A stretch of 64,000 nucleotides of DNA, from NCBI RefSeq assembly GCF_030297015.1, contig NZ_AP028056.1:940939-1004938 (forward strand), in the 5' to 3' direction. Positions 41,549 through 50,589 of the stretch are shown one piece after another (within the stretch, counting starts at the first letter, position 1; the number at the start of each line of letters is the position of its first letter). Below the pieces are notes generated by a model. It did not search any database and had not been told where the DNA came from. It saw only the letters and a list, made by a program, of their open reading frames with translations. A program made the translations under genes and the position numbers. This DNA comes from Brooklawnia propionicigenes (lineage in GTDB: Bacteria; Actinomycetota; Actinomycetes; Propionibacteriales; Propionibacteriaceae).

Positions 41549-43816
41549 GTGGCGATTCCCGGCTGGCTGGCGCACGATCCGCGAGTGGTCTGCGTGCGCC
41601 ATCGCGATGCCCTCGACGGGCAGTGCGCCGAGTGGCCGACCTGGTTGCCCGGCTCCGTTCGGGACGCAGTGACCGGTGCGGGTATCGAACGGCCGTGGCT
41701 GCATCAGGTGATGGCCGCCGACGCGGCCTGGGCTGGTCAGCATGTGGCGGTGAGCACGGCGACGGCGTCGGGCAAGTCGCTGGGCTATCTGCTGCCGATC
41801 ATGGCTGCGACCGCAGTCCGTGCGCAGGTCGCTAGCCTGGGTGTCACCACCGGCGATCTGAGGTCGAGACTGGGCGTGGCGCGCCACACGGCGCTCTATC
41901 TGGCCCCCACCAAGGCCTTGGCTCACGATCAGTGGGCGGCGGCTCGCAAGCTCGGACCGTCGGGCTGGCAGGTCTCCTGCCTGGATGGCGATTCGTCGTC
42001 CATGGAGCGACGATTCGCGCGCGACTACGCGAGTTTCGTGCTGAGCAATCCCGACATGCTGCACCGATCGGTGCTGCCCAATCACTCGCAGTGGTCCGGG
42101 TTCTTGGGGTCGCTGCGCTATGTGGTGGTCGATGAGGCACACCGCTATCGCGGAGTCTTCGGGTCGCAGGTCTCGGGAGTGCTGCGTCGCCTGCGGCGGC
42201 TGTGCCATGCCTACGGCGCCGATCCGGTCTTCGTCCTGACTTCGGCGACGGCCAGTGACGCCGGACGCTCGGGAGCGCTGCTGATCGGCGAGAACGATCC
42301 GCTGCTGGAGGTCTGCCAGGATGCTTCGCCGCATGCGGCACGCGATGTCGTCTTGTGGCGTCCGGCTACCGACGCGCCGGGTGAGGCGTCCGATCTGCTG
42401 GCGAGGCTGGTGGACGACGGCCAGCAGGTGATCACCTTCGTCGCCAGCCGCACCCAGGCGGAGCTGATCGCCTTGCGCGCCACCGATCGCATCGGGTCGG
42501 GGCGCCGGGTGGCCAGCTATCGCTCGGGCTATCTGGCGGGTGATCGCCGGGAGCTGGAATCCCGGCTGCGGTCGGGACAGCTTGCCGGGGTGGCTGCGAC
42601 CAATGCCTTGGAGTTGGGCATCGACATCACCGGGTTGGATGCGGTGGTGATGGCCGGGTTCCCGGGCACCCTGGGATCGTTCTGGCAGCAGTCGGGACGC
42701 GCGGGGCGCGGCGACCGGGATGCCCTGGTGGTGATGATCGCCCGCGATGATCCCCTGGACGGCCATCTGCTCGACCATCCGGAATTCATCTTCGATCGTC
42801 CGGTGGAACAGACGGTGCTGCATCCGCAGAACCCCTACGTGCTGGGGCCGCAGTTGGCAGCGGCCGCGCAGGAGGCACCACTGAAACCCGCGGACGAACG
42901 GTGGTTCGGCCCGACGATGACGTCAGTGGCCGGCACGTTGAGTGAGCGGGGGGTGCTGCGCGCGCGGCCGAGTGGCTGGTTCTGGACCAAGGACTATCGG
43001 GCCGTCGACGAGATCGATCTGCGGGGTTCGCATGATCACCCGGTCGAGATCGTCGAGGCCGACACCGGACGCGTGCTGGGCAGCGTCGACCACGGCGCCG
43101 CCGACCGAACGGTTCACGAGGGCGCCGTCTACCTGCATCAGGGCGAACAGTGGCTGGTAGTTCAATATCTTCCGGACGAGTCGGTGGCCCTGGTGCGTTC
43201 GGTTGAGCTGCCGTATTACACGCAGCCGCTGGGCACCAGCGAGGTGCGGGTGGTGCATACCCAGGCGCAACGGCGATGCGGGAACGGAGTGATCTGCCGC
43301 GGCGAGGTCGAGCTGTCGAGCCAGGTGACCGGCTATCTGCGGCGCGATTCGCTCACCTCGGATGTGTGGGACGAGACACCGCTGGAGTTGCCCAGGCGGC
43401 AGATGACCACCCAGTCGATGTGGTGGCTGATACCGGACGAGGTCGTCGCGCGATTGTCGTTCTCGGTGGCGCGGCTGGGGGCTGCGGTGCATGCGGCCGA
43501 GCACACCGCGATCGGTCTGCTGCCGGCGTTCGCACCCTGTGACCGCTGGGATATCGGCGGGCTGTCGACGGCGCTGCATCCCGACACGCAGCTGTGCACG
43601 ATCTTCGTGCACGACGGCATGCCCGGTGGTTCGGGATATGCCGAGCGCGGCTTCGACGTGGCCGAGGCCTGGTGGCGGGCCGCTTTGGAGCGGCTGACCA
43701 GCTGCGACTGTGAGACCGGCTGCCCGTCGTGTTGCGTTTCACCCAAGTGCGGCAACGGCAACCGGATGCTCGACAAGTCGTCGGCGGCCGAGTTGCTCAG
43801 CGTGCTGCTGGGGTGA
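41549..43816 (+). CDS. DEAD/DEAH-box helicase with C-terminal zinc domain (MrfA/DUF1998 type)
   Basis: 755 residues. RecA1 has ATASGKSLGYLLP, LAPTKALAHDQ and YVVVDEAHRYRGVFG; RecA2 has ITFVASRTQAE, GVAATNALELGIDITGLD and QQSGRAGRGDRDAL. The C-terminal domain ends with four close Cys (CDCETGCPSCCVSPKCGNG), as in MrfA-like helicases, which take part in repair of DNA damage by mitomycin. It corresponds in position to Rv3649 of M. tuberculosis. GTG 41549 is chosen because AAGG lies 8 nt upstream. Confidence 0.93.
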   Translation: MAIPGWLAHDPRVVCVRHRDALDGQCAEWPTWLPGSVRDAVTGAGIERPWLHQVMAADAAWAGQHVAVSTATASGKSLGYLLPIMAATAVRAQVASLGVTTGDLRSRLGVARHTALYLAPTKALAHDQWAAARKLGPSGWQVSCLDGDSSSMERRFARDYASFVLSNPDMLHRSVLPNHSQWSGFLGSLRYVVVDEAHRYRGVFGSQVSGVLRRLRRLCHAYGADPVFVLTSATASDAGRSGALLIGENDPLLEVCQDASPHAARDVVLWRPATDAPGEASDLLARLVDDGQQVITFVASRTQAELIALRATDRIGSGRRVASYRSGYLAGDRRELESRLRSGQLAGVAATNALELGIDITGLDAVVMAGFPGTLGSFWQQSGRAGRGDRDALVVMIARDDPLDGHLLDHPEFIFDRPVEQTVLHPQNPYVLGPQLAAAAQEAPLKPADERWFGPTMTSVAGTLSERGVLRARPSGWFWTKDYRAVDEIDLRGSHDHPVEIVEADTGRVLGSVDHGAADRTVHEGAVYLHQGEQWLVVQYLPDESVALVRSVELPYYTQPLGTSEVRVVHTQAQRRCGNGVICRGEVELSSQVTGYLRRDSLTSDVWDETPLELPRRQMTTQSMWWLIPDEVVARLSFSVARLGAAVHAAEHTAIGLLPAFAPCDRWDIGGLSTALHPDTQLCTIFVHDGMPGGSGYAERGFDVAEAWWRAALERLTSCDCETGCPSCCVSPKCGNGNRMLDKSSAAELLSVLLG

Positions 43817-44036
43817 GTGGGCGGGGCGTTGCTCGGCGTCGGATCCCATGAGATCGCCAGAGGGTTCCGATGCAGCCGCACAGCGGGGCCTGGGCCTTCA
43901 TGTCATTGGCCGGCTTCGTCGGAGCGACTTCGGACGCCGCGACTTCGGCTTGGACAAGGCTGCCTGGCGGAAGTCCTGCGAAGAAACATCGAAGAGAAGT
44001 CTTCACTGTTCTGCTGTATTCGAATATGTGTTCGAT

Positions 44037-44048
44037 TACAATGGGGTC
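44037..44048 (+). promoter_or_regulatory. Leaderless promoter of HNH gene
   Basis: TACAAT (44037-44042), 6 nt, ATG at 44049. Just upstream is the 10-bp palindrome TATTCGAATA. The 232-bp gap before it holds no other recognisable feature. Confidence 0.5.
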
Positions 44049-45371
44049 ATGGATACCCCCATCTGTGACCCCGAATTCCTGGCCCGGCAGGAGACCAGCA
44101 GACAAGCCTTCGACGCGTTGATACATGCCCACGACCAGTTACTGGCCGCCGAGGTCGCCGAGTTGGTGACGATCACCCACACCGCCGACCTCTGGCAGGT
44201 CGACACCGCCGCAGTCGATGCGGGAATCGAACAGTTGATACAACCCGGCCATGACGGCACCCCGCAAGTCGGGGAGTTCCTCGCCCTCGAACTGGGCCCC
44301 GTGCTAGGAATCTCACCCCAAGCCGCGATCTCCCGGATCGGTAACGCCCTCGACCTGCGAGAACGCCACCCCCTGCTCTGGCAAGCCGTGCTCGCCGGGA
44401 AAGTCCGGGTCTGGCAGGCGAACCGGATCTGCCTCGAGTGCGCCCACCTACCCGCCGCCGCCGCGCGGGAAGTCGACCAGAAGCTCAGCCAGGCCGCCGC
44501 CACGATGCCGTGGTCACGAGTCATCAAAGCACTGCCCGGACTGATCATCGCCGCCGACCCCGACCTGGCCCGGCAACGAGCCGAAGCACGACGCCAGTCA
44601 CGCCGGGTACGAGTATCCAAAATCGAAGACGGACACGTCAGCTTCTGGGGTGTCGTCAACCCGGTCGACGGAATCTTGTTCGACCACGTCCTCACCCAAA
44701 TCGCCACGACCCTACCCGCCCTACCAGAAACCATCCCGGGAACCGATCTCGACCGGCGCCGAGCCGCCGCCGTCGGCATCTTGGCCCGGCAAGCGTTAGG
44801 GCAGGAGGCGCTACCCACCCACACCCTGATCGTCCACATCGCTGCGGACGATCCCGCACTCACCGCCGGCGCCTCATCCCCAGCGTCGGGGGTGGCCCGG
44901 ATAGCAGACTGGGGGCCGCTACTCACCGAGCAGCTACCCGCCTTCCTGGACGGATCAAAGGTCGTCGTCCGGCCCATCGTGGACCCCGCCGGGCTACGCC
45001 CAGCCGACTGCTACGAAACCCCGGCCCGGATGCGGTTCGCCATCGAACAACGCAACCCCGTCGACGTGTTCCCCTGGGGCACCCGCAAAGCCAGCCACTG
45101 CGACATGGACCACACCATCCCCTACATCGACGGCCGGGCCGGACAAACCAGCCTCGCCAACCTCGGGCCACTATCCCGTAAGGCCCACCGAGCGAAGACC
45201 CACAGCAAATGGACACTGGAACAACCGGCACCCGGGATCTACCACTGGACCTCACCCCACGGCTACCACTACCAAGTCACACCACAAGGAACCACCCGAG
45301 TGTCGGTACCACCAACTGAAGAAGCCGACCACCAGAACAGATTCGAAACCACGGTAGCGATGCGAACCTGA
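44049..45371 (+). CDS. HNH endonuclease, DUF222/13E12 repeat family
   Basis: 440 residues. The N-terminal DUF222 region has VRVWQANRICLECAHLPA and VIKALPGLIIAADPDLA; the C-terminal HNH motif is HCDMDHTIPY followed by TSLANLGPLSRKAHRAK and the catalytic His. Such 13E12-type genes occur in many copies in actinobacterial genomes and behave like mobile units. It stands between the helicase and the tad operon, two blocks that are neighbours elsewhere. Codon use is rich in ACC/CCC with some weak codons. The ATG 6 nt after TACAAT is taken as the start. Confidence 0.9.
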   Translation: MDTPICDPEFLARQETSRQAFDALIHAHDQLLAAEVAELVTITHTADLWQVDTAAVDAGIEQLIQPGHDGTPQVGEFLALELGPVLGISPQAAISRIGNALDLRERHPLLWQAVLAGKVRVWQANRICLECAHLPAAAAREVDQKLSQAAATMPWSRVIKALPGLIIAADPDLARQRAEARRQSRRVRVSKIEDGHVSFWGVVNPVDGILFDHVLTQIATTLPALPETIPGTDLDRRRAAAVGILARQALGQEALPTHTLIVHIAADDPALTAGASSPASGVARIADWGPLLTEQLPAFLDGSKVVVRPIVDPAGLRPADCYETPARMRFAIEQRNPVDVFPWGTRKASHCDMDHTIPYIDGRAGQTSLANLGPLSRKAHRAKTHSKWTLEQPAPGIYHWTSPHGYHYQVTPQGTTRVSVPPTEEADHQNRFETTVAMRT

Positions 45372-45393
45372 TGCGGGGGCGCCGTCCCCGCCC

Positions 45394-45792
45394 TCACGGG
45401 ATGTCGGAGACGACGCCGGCCCTGGACTCGGCGTGCGCGCTCTGGGGCGCTCCCGCGATCTGCGGGCGCATCTCGACGTCCACGGCGATATCCACGATGA
45501 ACTCGCCCCATCCTGTGGTGACTTCGCAATTCGCCAGGACCGCGTCGTTGGCGGCGGCGGCCTGCTCGGCAACGGGGCAGGCGGGGCGTCCGTCTCGTTG
45601 GGCCTGGGCGGCCGCGATTGCCACGACATCGGCGACCGCGCGGGCCCGGGCGCCGCTGGCCAGCCAGCTGGAGAACCAGGCGCCCACGGCCGCAACCAGC
45701 ATCAGGACGATCACTACGGCGAGGATTAGCATGGTGCCACTCCCCCGCTCAGCTGGCTGCTGGGTTCGCCGGCGGCGCTGCATGCTGATCAC
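45394..45792 (-). CDS. TadE-like protein of helicase/secretion neighbourhood
   Basis: 132 residues. A short basic N-terminus (QRRRRTQQPAERGSGTMLIL) is followed by one helix (LAVVIVLMLVAAVGAWFSSWL) and an Ala-rich secreted part with two Cys (ACPVAEQ, LANCEVT). This is the small TadE-like protein that ends this gene cluster in actinobacteria. The GTG at 45792 overlaps the TadE stop; an ATG at 45783 is an alternative. Confidence 0.8.
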   Translation of the reverse strand: MISMQRRRRTQQPAERGSGTMLILAVVIVLMLVAAVGAWFSSWLASGARARAVADVVAIAAAQAQRDGRPACPVAEQAAAANDAVLANCEVTTGWGEFIVDIAVDVEMRPQIAGAPQSAHAESRAGVVSDIP

Positions 45793-46169
45793 CGCCCCGC
45801 AGTCGGAGCAGTTGCACGTCCTTCGATCTCGATCGGCCCGAGGGCTCCCCAGCGGGCATCGACGGCAACCTGGACGGTGATCTGCTGGCCGGCCTCAACG
45901 ACCTGCACCCGCGCACCATCCGGAACGTGCTGCTCGGCCTCCTGCGCAGCCTCCTGATCACCGCGAGCCAACTGCCGCACGATCTGGCCGGCCGCGTCGG
46001 AACAGCGCGCCTGCAATGCCACCAGGCTGACGGTCCAACCGAGCATCCCGGCCATCAGGCAGGCAGTCAGCATGCCCACGGCGAGTTCGAAGGTCACCAT
46101 GCCCCGCTGTCCGCGGCGGATGGGGCCCGGATCTGCTGTGGCCGGATCTGCGGCTGTGGCTCGAAGCAT
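45789..46169 (-). CDS. TadE family pilus assembly protein
   Basis: 126 residues. The segment RRGQRGMVTFELAVGMLTAC resembles a type III (Tad) signal: cleavage after Gly with Glu at +5, then a hydrophobic helix. The mature part has one Cys and a beta-rich C-terminus. It is a minor pseudopilin. Of two adjacent ATGs the second (46169) is 5 nt after AGGAG. Confidence 0.82.
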   Translation of the reverse strand: MLRATAADPATADPGPIRRGQRGMVTFELAVGMLTACLMAGMLGWTVSLVALQARCSDAAGQIVRQLARGDQEAAQEAEQHVPDGARVQVVEAGQQITVQVAVDARWGALGPIEIEGRATAPTAGR

Positions 46170-46260
46170 CATGTCTCCTGCGCGAATGGGATCGGGGTGG
46201 TGCAAAAGAAGAGGTTCGGGTGGGCACGTCCACGTTGGCCCACCCGAACCTCGGATCTGA

Positions 46261-46488
46261 TCAGGGCAGCATCCCGCCGACCTGCGAGATGAGATTGACG
46301 ACGAACTTGAGCATCGCGCTGAAGAAGTCGTTGTTGGTGAACACGTTCAGCAGCACCAGGGCCAAAGCCACGGCGGCCAGGATCCCGACCGCGTATTCGG
46401 CCGTGGCCATGCCTCGCTGGCAAGCCGAGCGCAGTCCGCGGCCGCGGATCACGGGCGTCGGGAGGTGGGTATCGAACCGAGTAGTCAT
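46261..46488 (-). CDS. Flp-type pilin-like protein, DUF4244
   Basis: 75 residues. SACQRGMATAEYAVGILAAV has the prepilin pattern (Gly, cleavage, Glu at +5) followed by a hydrophobic helix; the short C-terminus is amphipathic. It is likely the major subunit of the Tad system. AAGGA lies 8 nt before the ATG. The gene is too short to stand out in its frame, which is open upstream. Confidence 0.85.
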   Translation of the reverse strand: MTTRFDTHLPTPVIRGRGLRSACQRGMATAEYAVGILAAVALALVLLNVFTNNDFFSAMLKFVVNLISQVGGMLP

Positions 46489-46627
46489 GTTTCGCTTCCT
46501 TTCAGGTGGAGCCCGTCGCCGGGCCGTGGGAGAGATCCCGCAGATCTGTGGGTCTGCCGTGGAATCGATACAAGGATTGGCAAGTGGGGTACCGGATCGG
46601 TCAGGCGGACAACACTCTGTGGACAAT

Positions 46628-47398
46628 TCAGCGAAGTTGAGTGAAGGAGCCGAGTGTGGCCGCGATGATCGGCACGACTCCGACAAGGATGAACGCGGGC
46701 AGGAAGCAGCACACCAAGGGCAGCACCGATCGCACACCGACCGTCCGGGCGGCCATCTCGCGCCGGGCTCGGCGCAGCGCCCTGGCTTCTGCGGCGTGCA
46801 CCTCGAGCACCTCGGCGACCGCCGCGCCCGATTCCGCGCAGCGGGCAAGGTCGCGTGCCACTGCACCCCACACGGTGTCATCGCGCAACCAGGCCCAGGC
46901 TTGCGCATCAGAGCGTCCCAGATCGAGATGGCCGAGGACGGCGCGCAACAGTCCGGCACTCGGTTCCGGCGCCAGCGCCGCCACATGCCGAACCGCCGCC
47001 CGCAACGGCACCCCGGCATCCAATGCGGCCGCGAACAACTCCAGACAGCCCGGCAGTTGGGCCGCGAGCTGCTGAGCCCTGCGCCGCTGGGACGCAGATT
47101 CCAGCCACCGTAGCCCGGCGATGGCCAGTGGTATCGCGCCCGCAGCCACCAGGCAGGCCGCCAGACCTTGGCCCCCCAGCAGCCAGCAGACCGCGCCGGC
47201 GAGCAGGCCGAAGCGCCACTGCAGGCCCGAGATCCGGCACAACCAGCCCGGCATCCGACCTTGCCACGCCGTCACGCGCTTGGCCCCCGAGGCAGCTGTC
47301 GCCACCTGGCGCAGTGCGGACCGGTTCGGACCCGGAAACAGGCACAGCAGCGCCACCCCCAAGGCCAGGCCCGCAATCACCGGACCGGACGTGATCAT
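46628..47398 (-). CDS. TadC-like type II/IV secretion membrane protein
   Basis: 256 residues. It has two N-terminal helices (VIAGLALGVALLCLFPG; GLLAGAVCWLLGG), a GspF-like cytoplasmic helical domain (LPGCLELFAAALDAGVPLR), and C-terminal helices (VLPLVCCFLPAFILVGVVPI). It forms the inner-membrane platform with the TadB-like protein. The ATG overlaps that gene's stop (ATGA). A 139-nt gap follows before the pilin gene. Confidence 0.82.
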   Translation of the reverse strand: MITSGPVIAGLALGVALLCLFPGPNRSALRQVATAASGAKRVTAWQGRMPGWLCRISGLQWRFGLLAGAVCWLLGGQGLAACLVAAGAIPLAIAGLRWLESASQRRRAQQLAAQLPGCLELFAAALDAGVPLRAAVRHVAALAPEPSAGLLRAVLGHLDLGRSDAQAWAWLRDDTVWGAVARDLARCAESGAAVAEVLEVHAAEARALRRARREMAARTVGVRSVLPLVCCFLPAFILVGVVPIIAATLGSFTQLR

Positions 47399-48207
47399 GG
47401 CTGGTCCGCCTGCTCGCCCGGCAGCCTGCCCAACAACGTGGTCCAGACCAGACCCGCGCAGACCAGACAGACGGCCGCTGCCAGGCAGATGCGCCCGACG
47501 AGCCCACCGAGCAGGAAGACCAGCGGGTCGCCACCACCGGCGAACCCCAGACCGATACCCAACAGGGGCAACAGCGCAAGCATCTTCCCGGTGGCCCGCG
47601 GAGAGGCGAGTTCGGAGGCCACCAGGCGTTCGGCGGCGGCCTCGGCTCTCAACCCCTCGGACACCCGGCTGGCAGCGTCCGCGATGGGGGCGCCGGTAAT
47701 CTGGCAGAGCTGCCACGATCGGGCGAGGCCGGCCAGGCCCGAGCAGCCCGGATGCATCGCGGCCGCGTGCAGCGCAGCCGGCACATCACCCCCGATCGCC
47801 TGAGTCGCGGCGACCGGTTGCAGCAGCGCACAATCCGCCGCCACCCGGGCCAGCGCGGCCGGCGCGATGTCGCCGACCCGCAGCTGGGTCGCGACCGCGA
47901 TGCAGGCCTGCACCACCTCCTCGCTGTTGTGGTGGCGTAGCTTCTCGGCCCGCGAGTTCGCGATCAGCCAGCCCACAGTGCACCCCACCACCAGCCCGGG
48001 CACCAGCCAGACCAGCAGCTGCGGAGCAAAGCTCACGCAAACCGACAACGCGGCGACGACCACCAGGCCGCGCGTCCATCCGGCCACCGAGCGGACCGTG
48101 CGGGACTGATGCCTGCGGTTCAGCCAGGCCGCGACCCGCCGGGAGGGATCCGGAGGCCACCACAGCAGCAAGCATGTTGCCAACCCAAGGCAGGCCACAA
48201 CGATCAC
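47395..48207 (-). CDS. TadB-like type II/IV secretion membrane protein
   Basis: 270 residues. N-terminal helices (VIVVACLGLATCLLLWW and VVVAALSVCVSFAPQLL) precede a GspF-like domain (EEVVQACIAVATQLRVG) and C-terminal helices. The GTG at 48207 overlaps the TadA stop and has AGGAGG 4 nt upstream; the frame upstream of it lies within tadA and is noncoding. It is a partner of the TadC-like protein. Confidence 0.82.
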   Translation of the reverse strand: MIVVACLGLATCLLLWWPPDPSRRVAAWLNRRHQSRTVRSVAGWTRGLVVVAALSVCVSFAPQLLVWLVPGLVVGCTVGWLIANSRAEKLRHHNSEEVVQACIAVATQLRVGDIAPAALARVAADCALLQPVAATQAIGGDVPAALHAAAMHPGCSGLAGLARSWQLCQITGAPIADAASRVSEGLRAEAAAERLVASELASPRATGKMLALLPLLGIGLGFAGGGDPLVFLLGGLVGRICLAAAVCLVCAGLVWTTLLGRLPGEQADQP

Positions 48208-49373
48208 GATGCCTCCTGAGTTCCGGCCGCTATGTCCAGCAACTCGGCGAGCTGGCCCCAGGCCGGCCCTTGCCGTACCGATCGTCCATCTGTGCTTGCC
48301 AACGCCATTTCGATGTAGACATGTCCGGAACTGGAGCGTTGCGCAAGGCCGACTTGGGTGACGCTGCGGCGACCATCGGCCAGCCTGCTGACCTGAACCA
48401 CCACCCGCAGCGCCGAGGCGACCTGAGCATGGCAGGCCTCGCGTCCCAGACCGCCGAGCGCGGCCAGCGCCTCCAGCCGGGCCGGCACATCTGCGACCGA
48501 GTTGGCGTGCACTGTTCCGCAACCGCCCTCATGTCCGGTGTTCAGTGCGGTCAGCAGATCGCACAGTTCGGCGCCGCGCACCTCACCGAGCACCAGCCGG
48601 TCGGGACGCATCCGCAAGGCCTGCCTGACCAGGTCCGTCATGGTGATCATGCCGGCGCCCTCGGAGTTCGCCTGACGGCACTCCATCCGAACGCAGTGCG
48701 GGTGATCGGGGGCCAGTTCGCGGGAGTCCTCGACGATCACCAGCCGCTGAGCGGCCGGCATCAACCCCAGCAGACCGGCCAGCAAGGTGGTCTTGCCCGA
48801 CCCGGTTCCGCCCGAAATCAGAAATGCGACCTTGGACGCCACCAACGCCTGCAGTACCTCGGCCATTTGGGTGCAGATCGAACCGTTGGCCACCCAGTCG
48901 TCCAAGGAGAACGAGCGGCGCGCCGGAACACGCAGTGACAAGCAGGTTCCCGGATCGGCGATGGTTGCGAGCACGGCGTGCAAGCGGGTGCCGTCGGCCA
49001 GCCGTGCGTCCACGAACGGGCAGGCATCGTCCAACCGGCGACCCACGCTGGCCGCGAGCCGGGTGGCGAGCTGACGCACCTCGGCGTCGGATTCGAAGCG
49101 GACCTGGGTGTCTTCGAGTCCGTGGCCGCGATCGATGAAGACCTGATCCGGCCCGTTGACCAGGACGTCGGTCAGCCCCTCGATGCTCAGCAGAGGCTGC
49201 AGGCGGCCGGCTCCGATGCTGCCGCGACGCAGGGCTTCCACGGCGTAGAGCACCATCGCGTCGCTGACCACCAGCCCCAGCGCCCGCAGGGCATCCGCAA
49301 CATCGCGTGGTGTCCAAGTCCGGCCCAGCCCGGCGAGCCGGACCCGCACCATCTCAAGATCATGCTCGGTCAT
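48204..49373 (-). CDS. TadA/CpaF-type secretion ATPase
   Basis: 389 residues. It has Walker A ISGGTGSGKTTLLAGLL, the Asp box VIVEDSRELAP, Walker B DRLVLGEVRGAELCDLL and the His box TGHEGGCGTVHANS. It powers pilus or secretion assembly from the cytoplasm. It overlaps the ssd-like gene by 14 nt and the TadB-like gene by 4 nt, so the operon is tightly coupled. Confidence 0.93.
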   Translation of the reverse strand: MTEHDLEMVRVRLAGLGRTWTPRDVADALRALGLVVSDAMVLYAVEALRRGSIGAGRLQPLLSIEGLTDVLVNGPDQVFIDRGHGLEDTQVRFESDAEVRQLATRLAASVGRRLDDACPFVDARLADGTRLHAVLATIADPGTCLSLRVPARRSFSLDDWVANGSICTQMAEVLQALVASKVAFLISGGTGSGKTTLLAGLLGLMPAAQRLVIVEDSRELAPDHPHCVRMECRQANSEGAGMITMTDLVRQALRMRPDRLVLGEVRGAELCDLLTALNTGHEGGCGTVHANSVADVPARLEALAALGGLGREACHAQVASALRVVVQVSRLADGRRSVTQVGLAQRSSSGHVYIEMALASTDGRSVRQGPAWGQLAELLDIAAGTQEAS

Positions 49374-50406
49374 CGGGCATCAACTCATCGAGAAGCCGAT
49401 CGCAGGCCCGGGCGAATCTGCCCCGCCGCAGCCCGGGCGGCGTGCCGGTCTCCAGGCATCCCGGAAGCGCCGGGTCGTGCGGTACCGCGCCGATCATCGG
49501 CAAACCCAGCGTCTCGGCGACCATTGCCCCGTCCAGCCGTCGCCCGGGACCGGTGCGCAGCACCACGACCGCATCGTCCAGCCCCCAGTCGGCCACCTTG
49601 GATCTGGCGGCCATGACGGCCTTGACCTCGGCCGCGACTACGAGCAGATCGACGGCGCGCGGCATGACTGCCCCATCCGGATGCGATCCGGCATCGAGGA
49701 TCACCAGGTCGTGACTGCGAACCAGCGACGCCACCGCCGCATTGACAGCCTCCGACGAGGGAAGACCCGGTCCCCTGCGGCGCCCATCGTTCAGCCGGGG
49801 ATGACCCGTCGAGATCAGATCGACCCCGCTGACATTCGGCAGCTGCCCGCTCAGATCGCCGATGTGCCCCGCGGCCGAGGCCAGATCGGGCCACCGCCAG
49901 CCGGGGGCCTGCTCGGCACCGAAGACCAGATCGAGACCGCCGCCGGTCGCGTCCAGCTCGGTCACGGCGACCCGCAGCTGCTGTTTGGCCGCCCGTTGCG
50001 CCAGGCCCGCCGCAAGGGTGGTCGCGCCCACCCCGCCGCTGCCACCGATCACGCGTAGCACCACGGACGCATCGTCCGGCACTTCGTCGATGCCTGCCAG
50101 CAGGGAGCTGACGAAACCGGTCTGCTGCGGCAGCACCATCACCGGGGCATCGAGTGGCACCGACCACGACATTAGAACCGCCGCGTCCGGACCGCACAGA
50201 TGCACCTTGCGGCGCGGTGGCAGACCGAGCCCGGCCACCGACGAAGCCTGATCGGCTCCGATCAGGACGACCGACGCCCGCAGCCAATTGCGGCGCAGCG
50301 TCTCGGTGTCGCGAGCCACCTCGGGCTCGACTTGAACTGCGGCGGCCGCCGCCATGATGGCCTCGATCACGGCAGCGTCACGGGAAACTATCAGGGGTGC
50401 CGACAT
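49360..50406 (-). CDS. Septum site-determining protein Ssd/CpaE-like
   Basis: 348 residues. An N-terminal receiver-like region is followed by a MinD/ParA-type domain: a deviant P-loop VIGGSGGVGATTLAAGLAQ, TELDATGGGLDLVFG, and LVILDAGSHPDG. In M. tuberculosis the equivalent Rv3660c (Ssd) heads the same tad cluster and affects division-site placement; CpaE positions the Tad machine in other bacteria. The ATG at 50406 opens the operon ssd-tadA-tadB-tadC-DUF4244-tadE. Confidence 0.85.
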   Translation of the reverse strand: MSAPLIVSRDAAVIEAIMAAAAAVQVEPEVARDTETLRRNWLRASVVLIGADQASSVAGLGLPPRRKVHLCGPDAAVLMSWSVPLDAPVMVLPQQTGFVSSLLAGIDEVPDDASVVLRVIGGSGGVGATTLAAGLAQRAAKQQLRVAVTELDATGGGLDLVFGAEQAPGWRWPDLASAAGHIGDLSGQLPNVSGVDLISTGHPRLNDGRRRGPGLPSSEAVNAAVASLVRSHDLVILDAGSHPDGAVMPRAVDLLVVAAEVKAVMAARSKVADWGLDDAVVVLRTGPGRRLDGAMVAETLGLPMIGAVPHDPALPGCLETGTPPGLRRGRFARACDRLLDELMPDDRA

Positions 50407-50589
50407 GCCCACAGTATTGGTAAGCCACCATCCCAATCGGTCACAGCGAGCCGAGATTGTGGATAACTTGGCGATCCCGAGATGCGAATGCCGCTGCCAT
50501 CCAAGGCAGCGAGCTTGCCGAACCGCGGGCTGCACCGCAAACTGGTCACTGCCGGGATGGCCCCGGCAGAAGGGCAGAGTGCGGACGCG

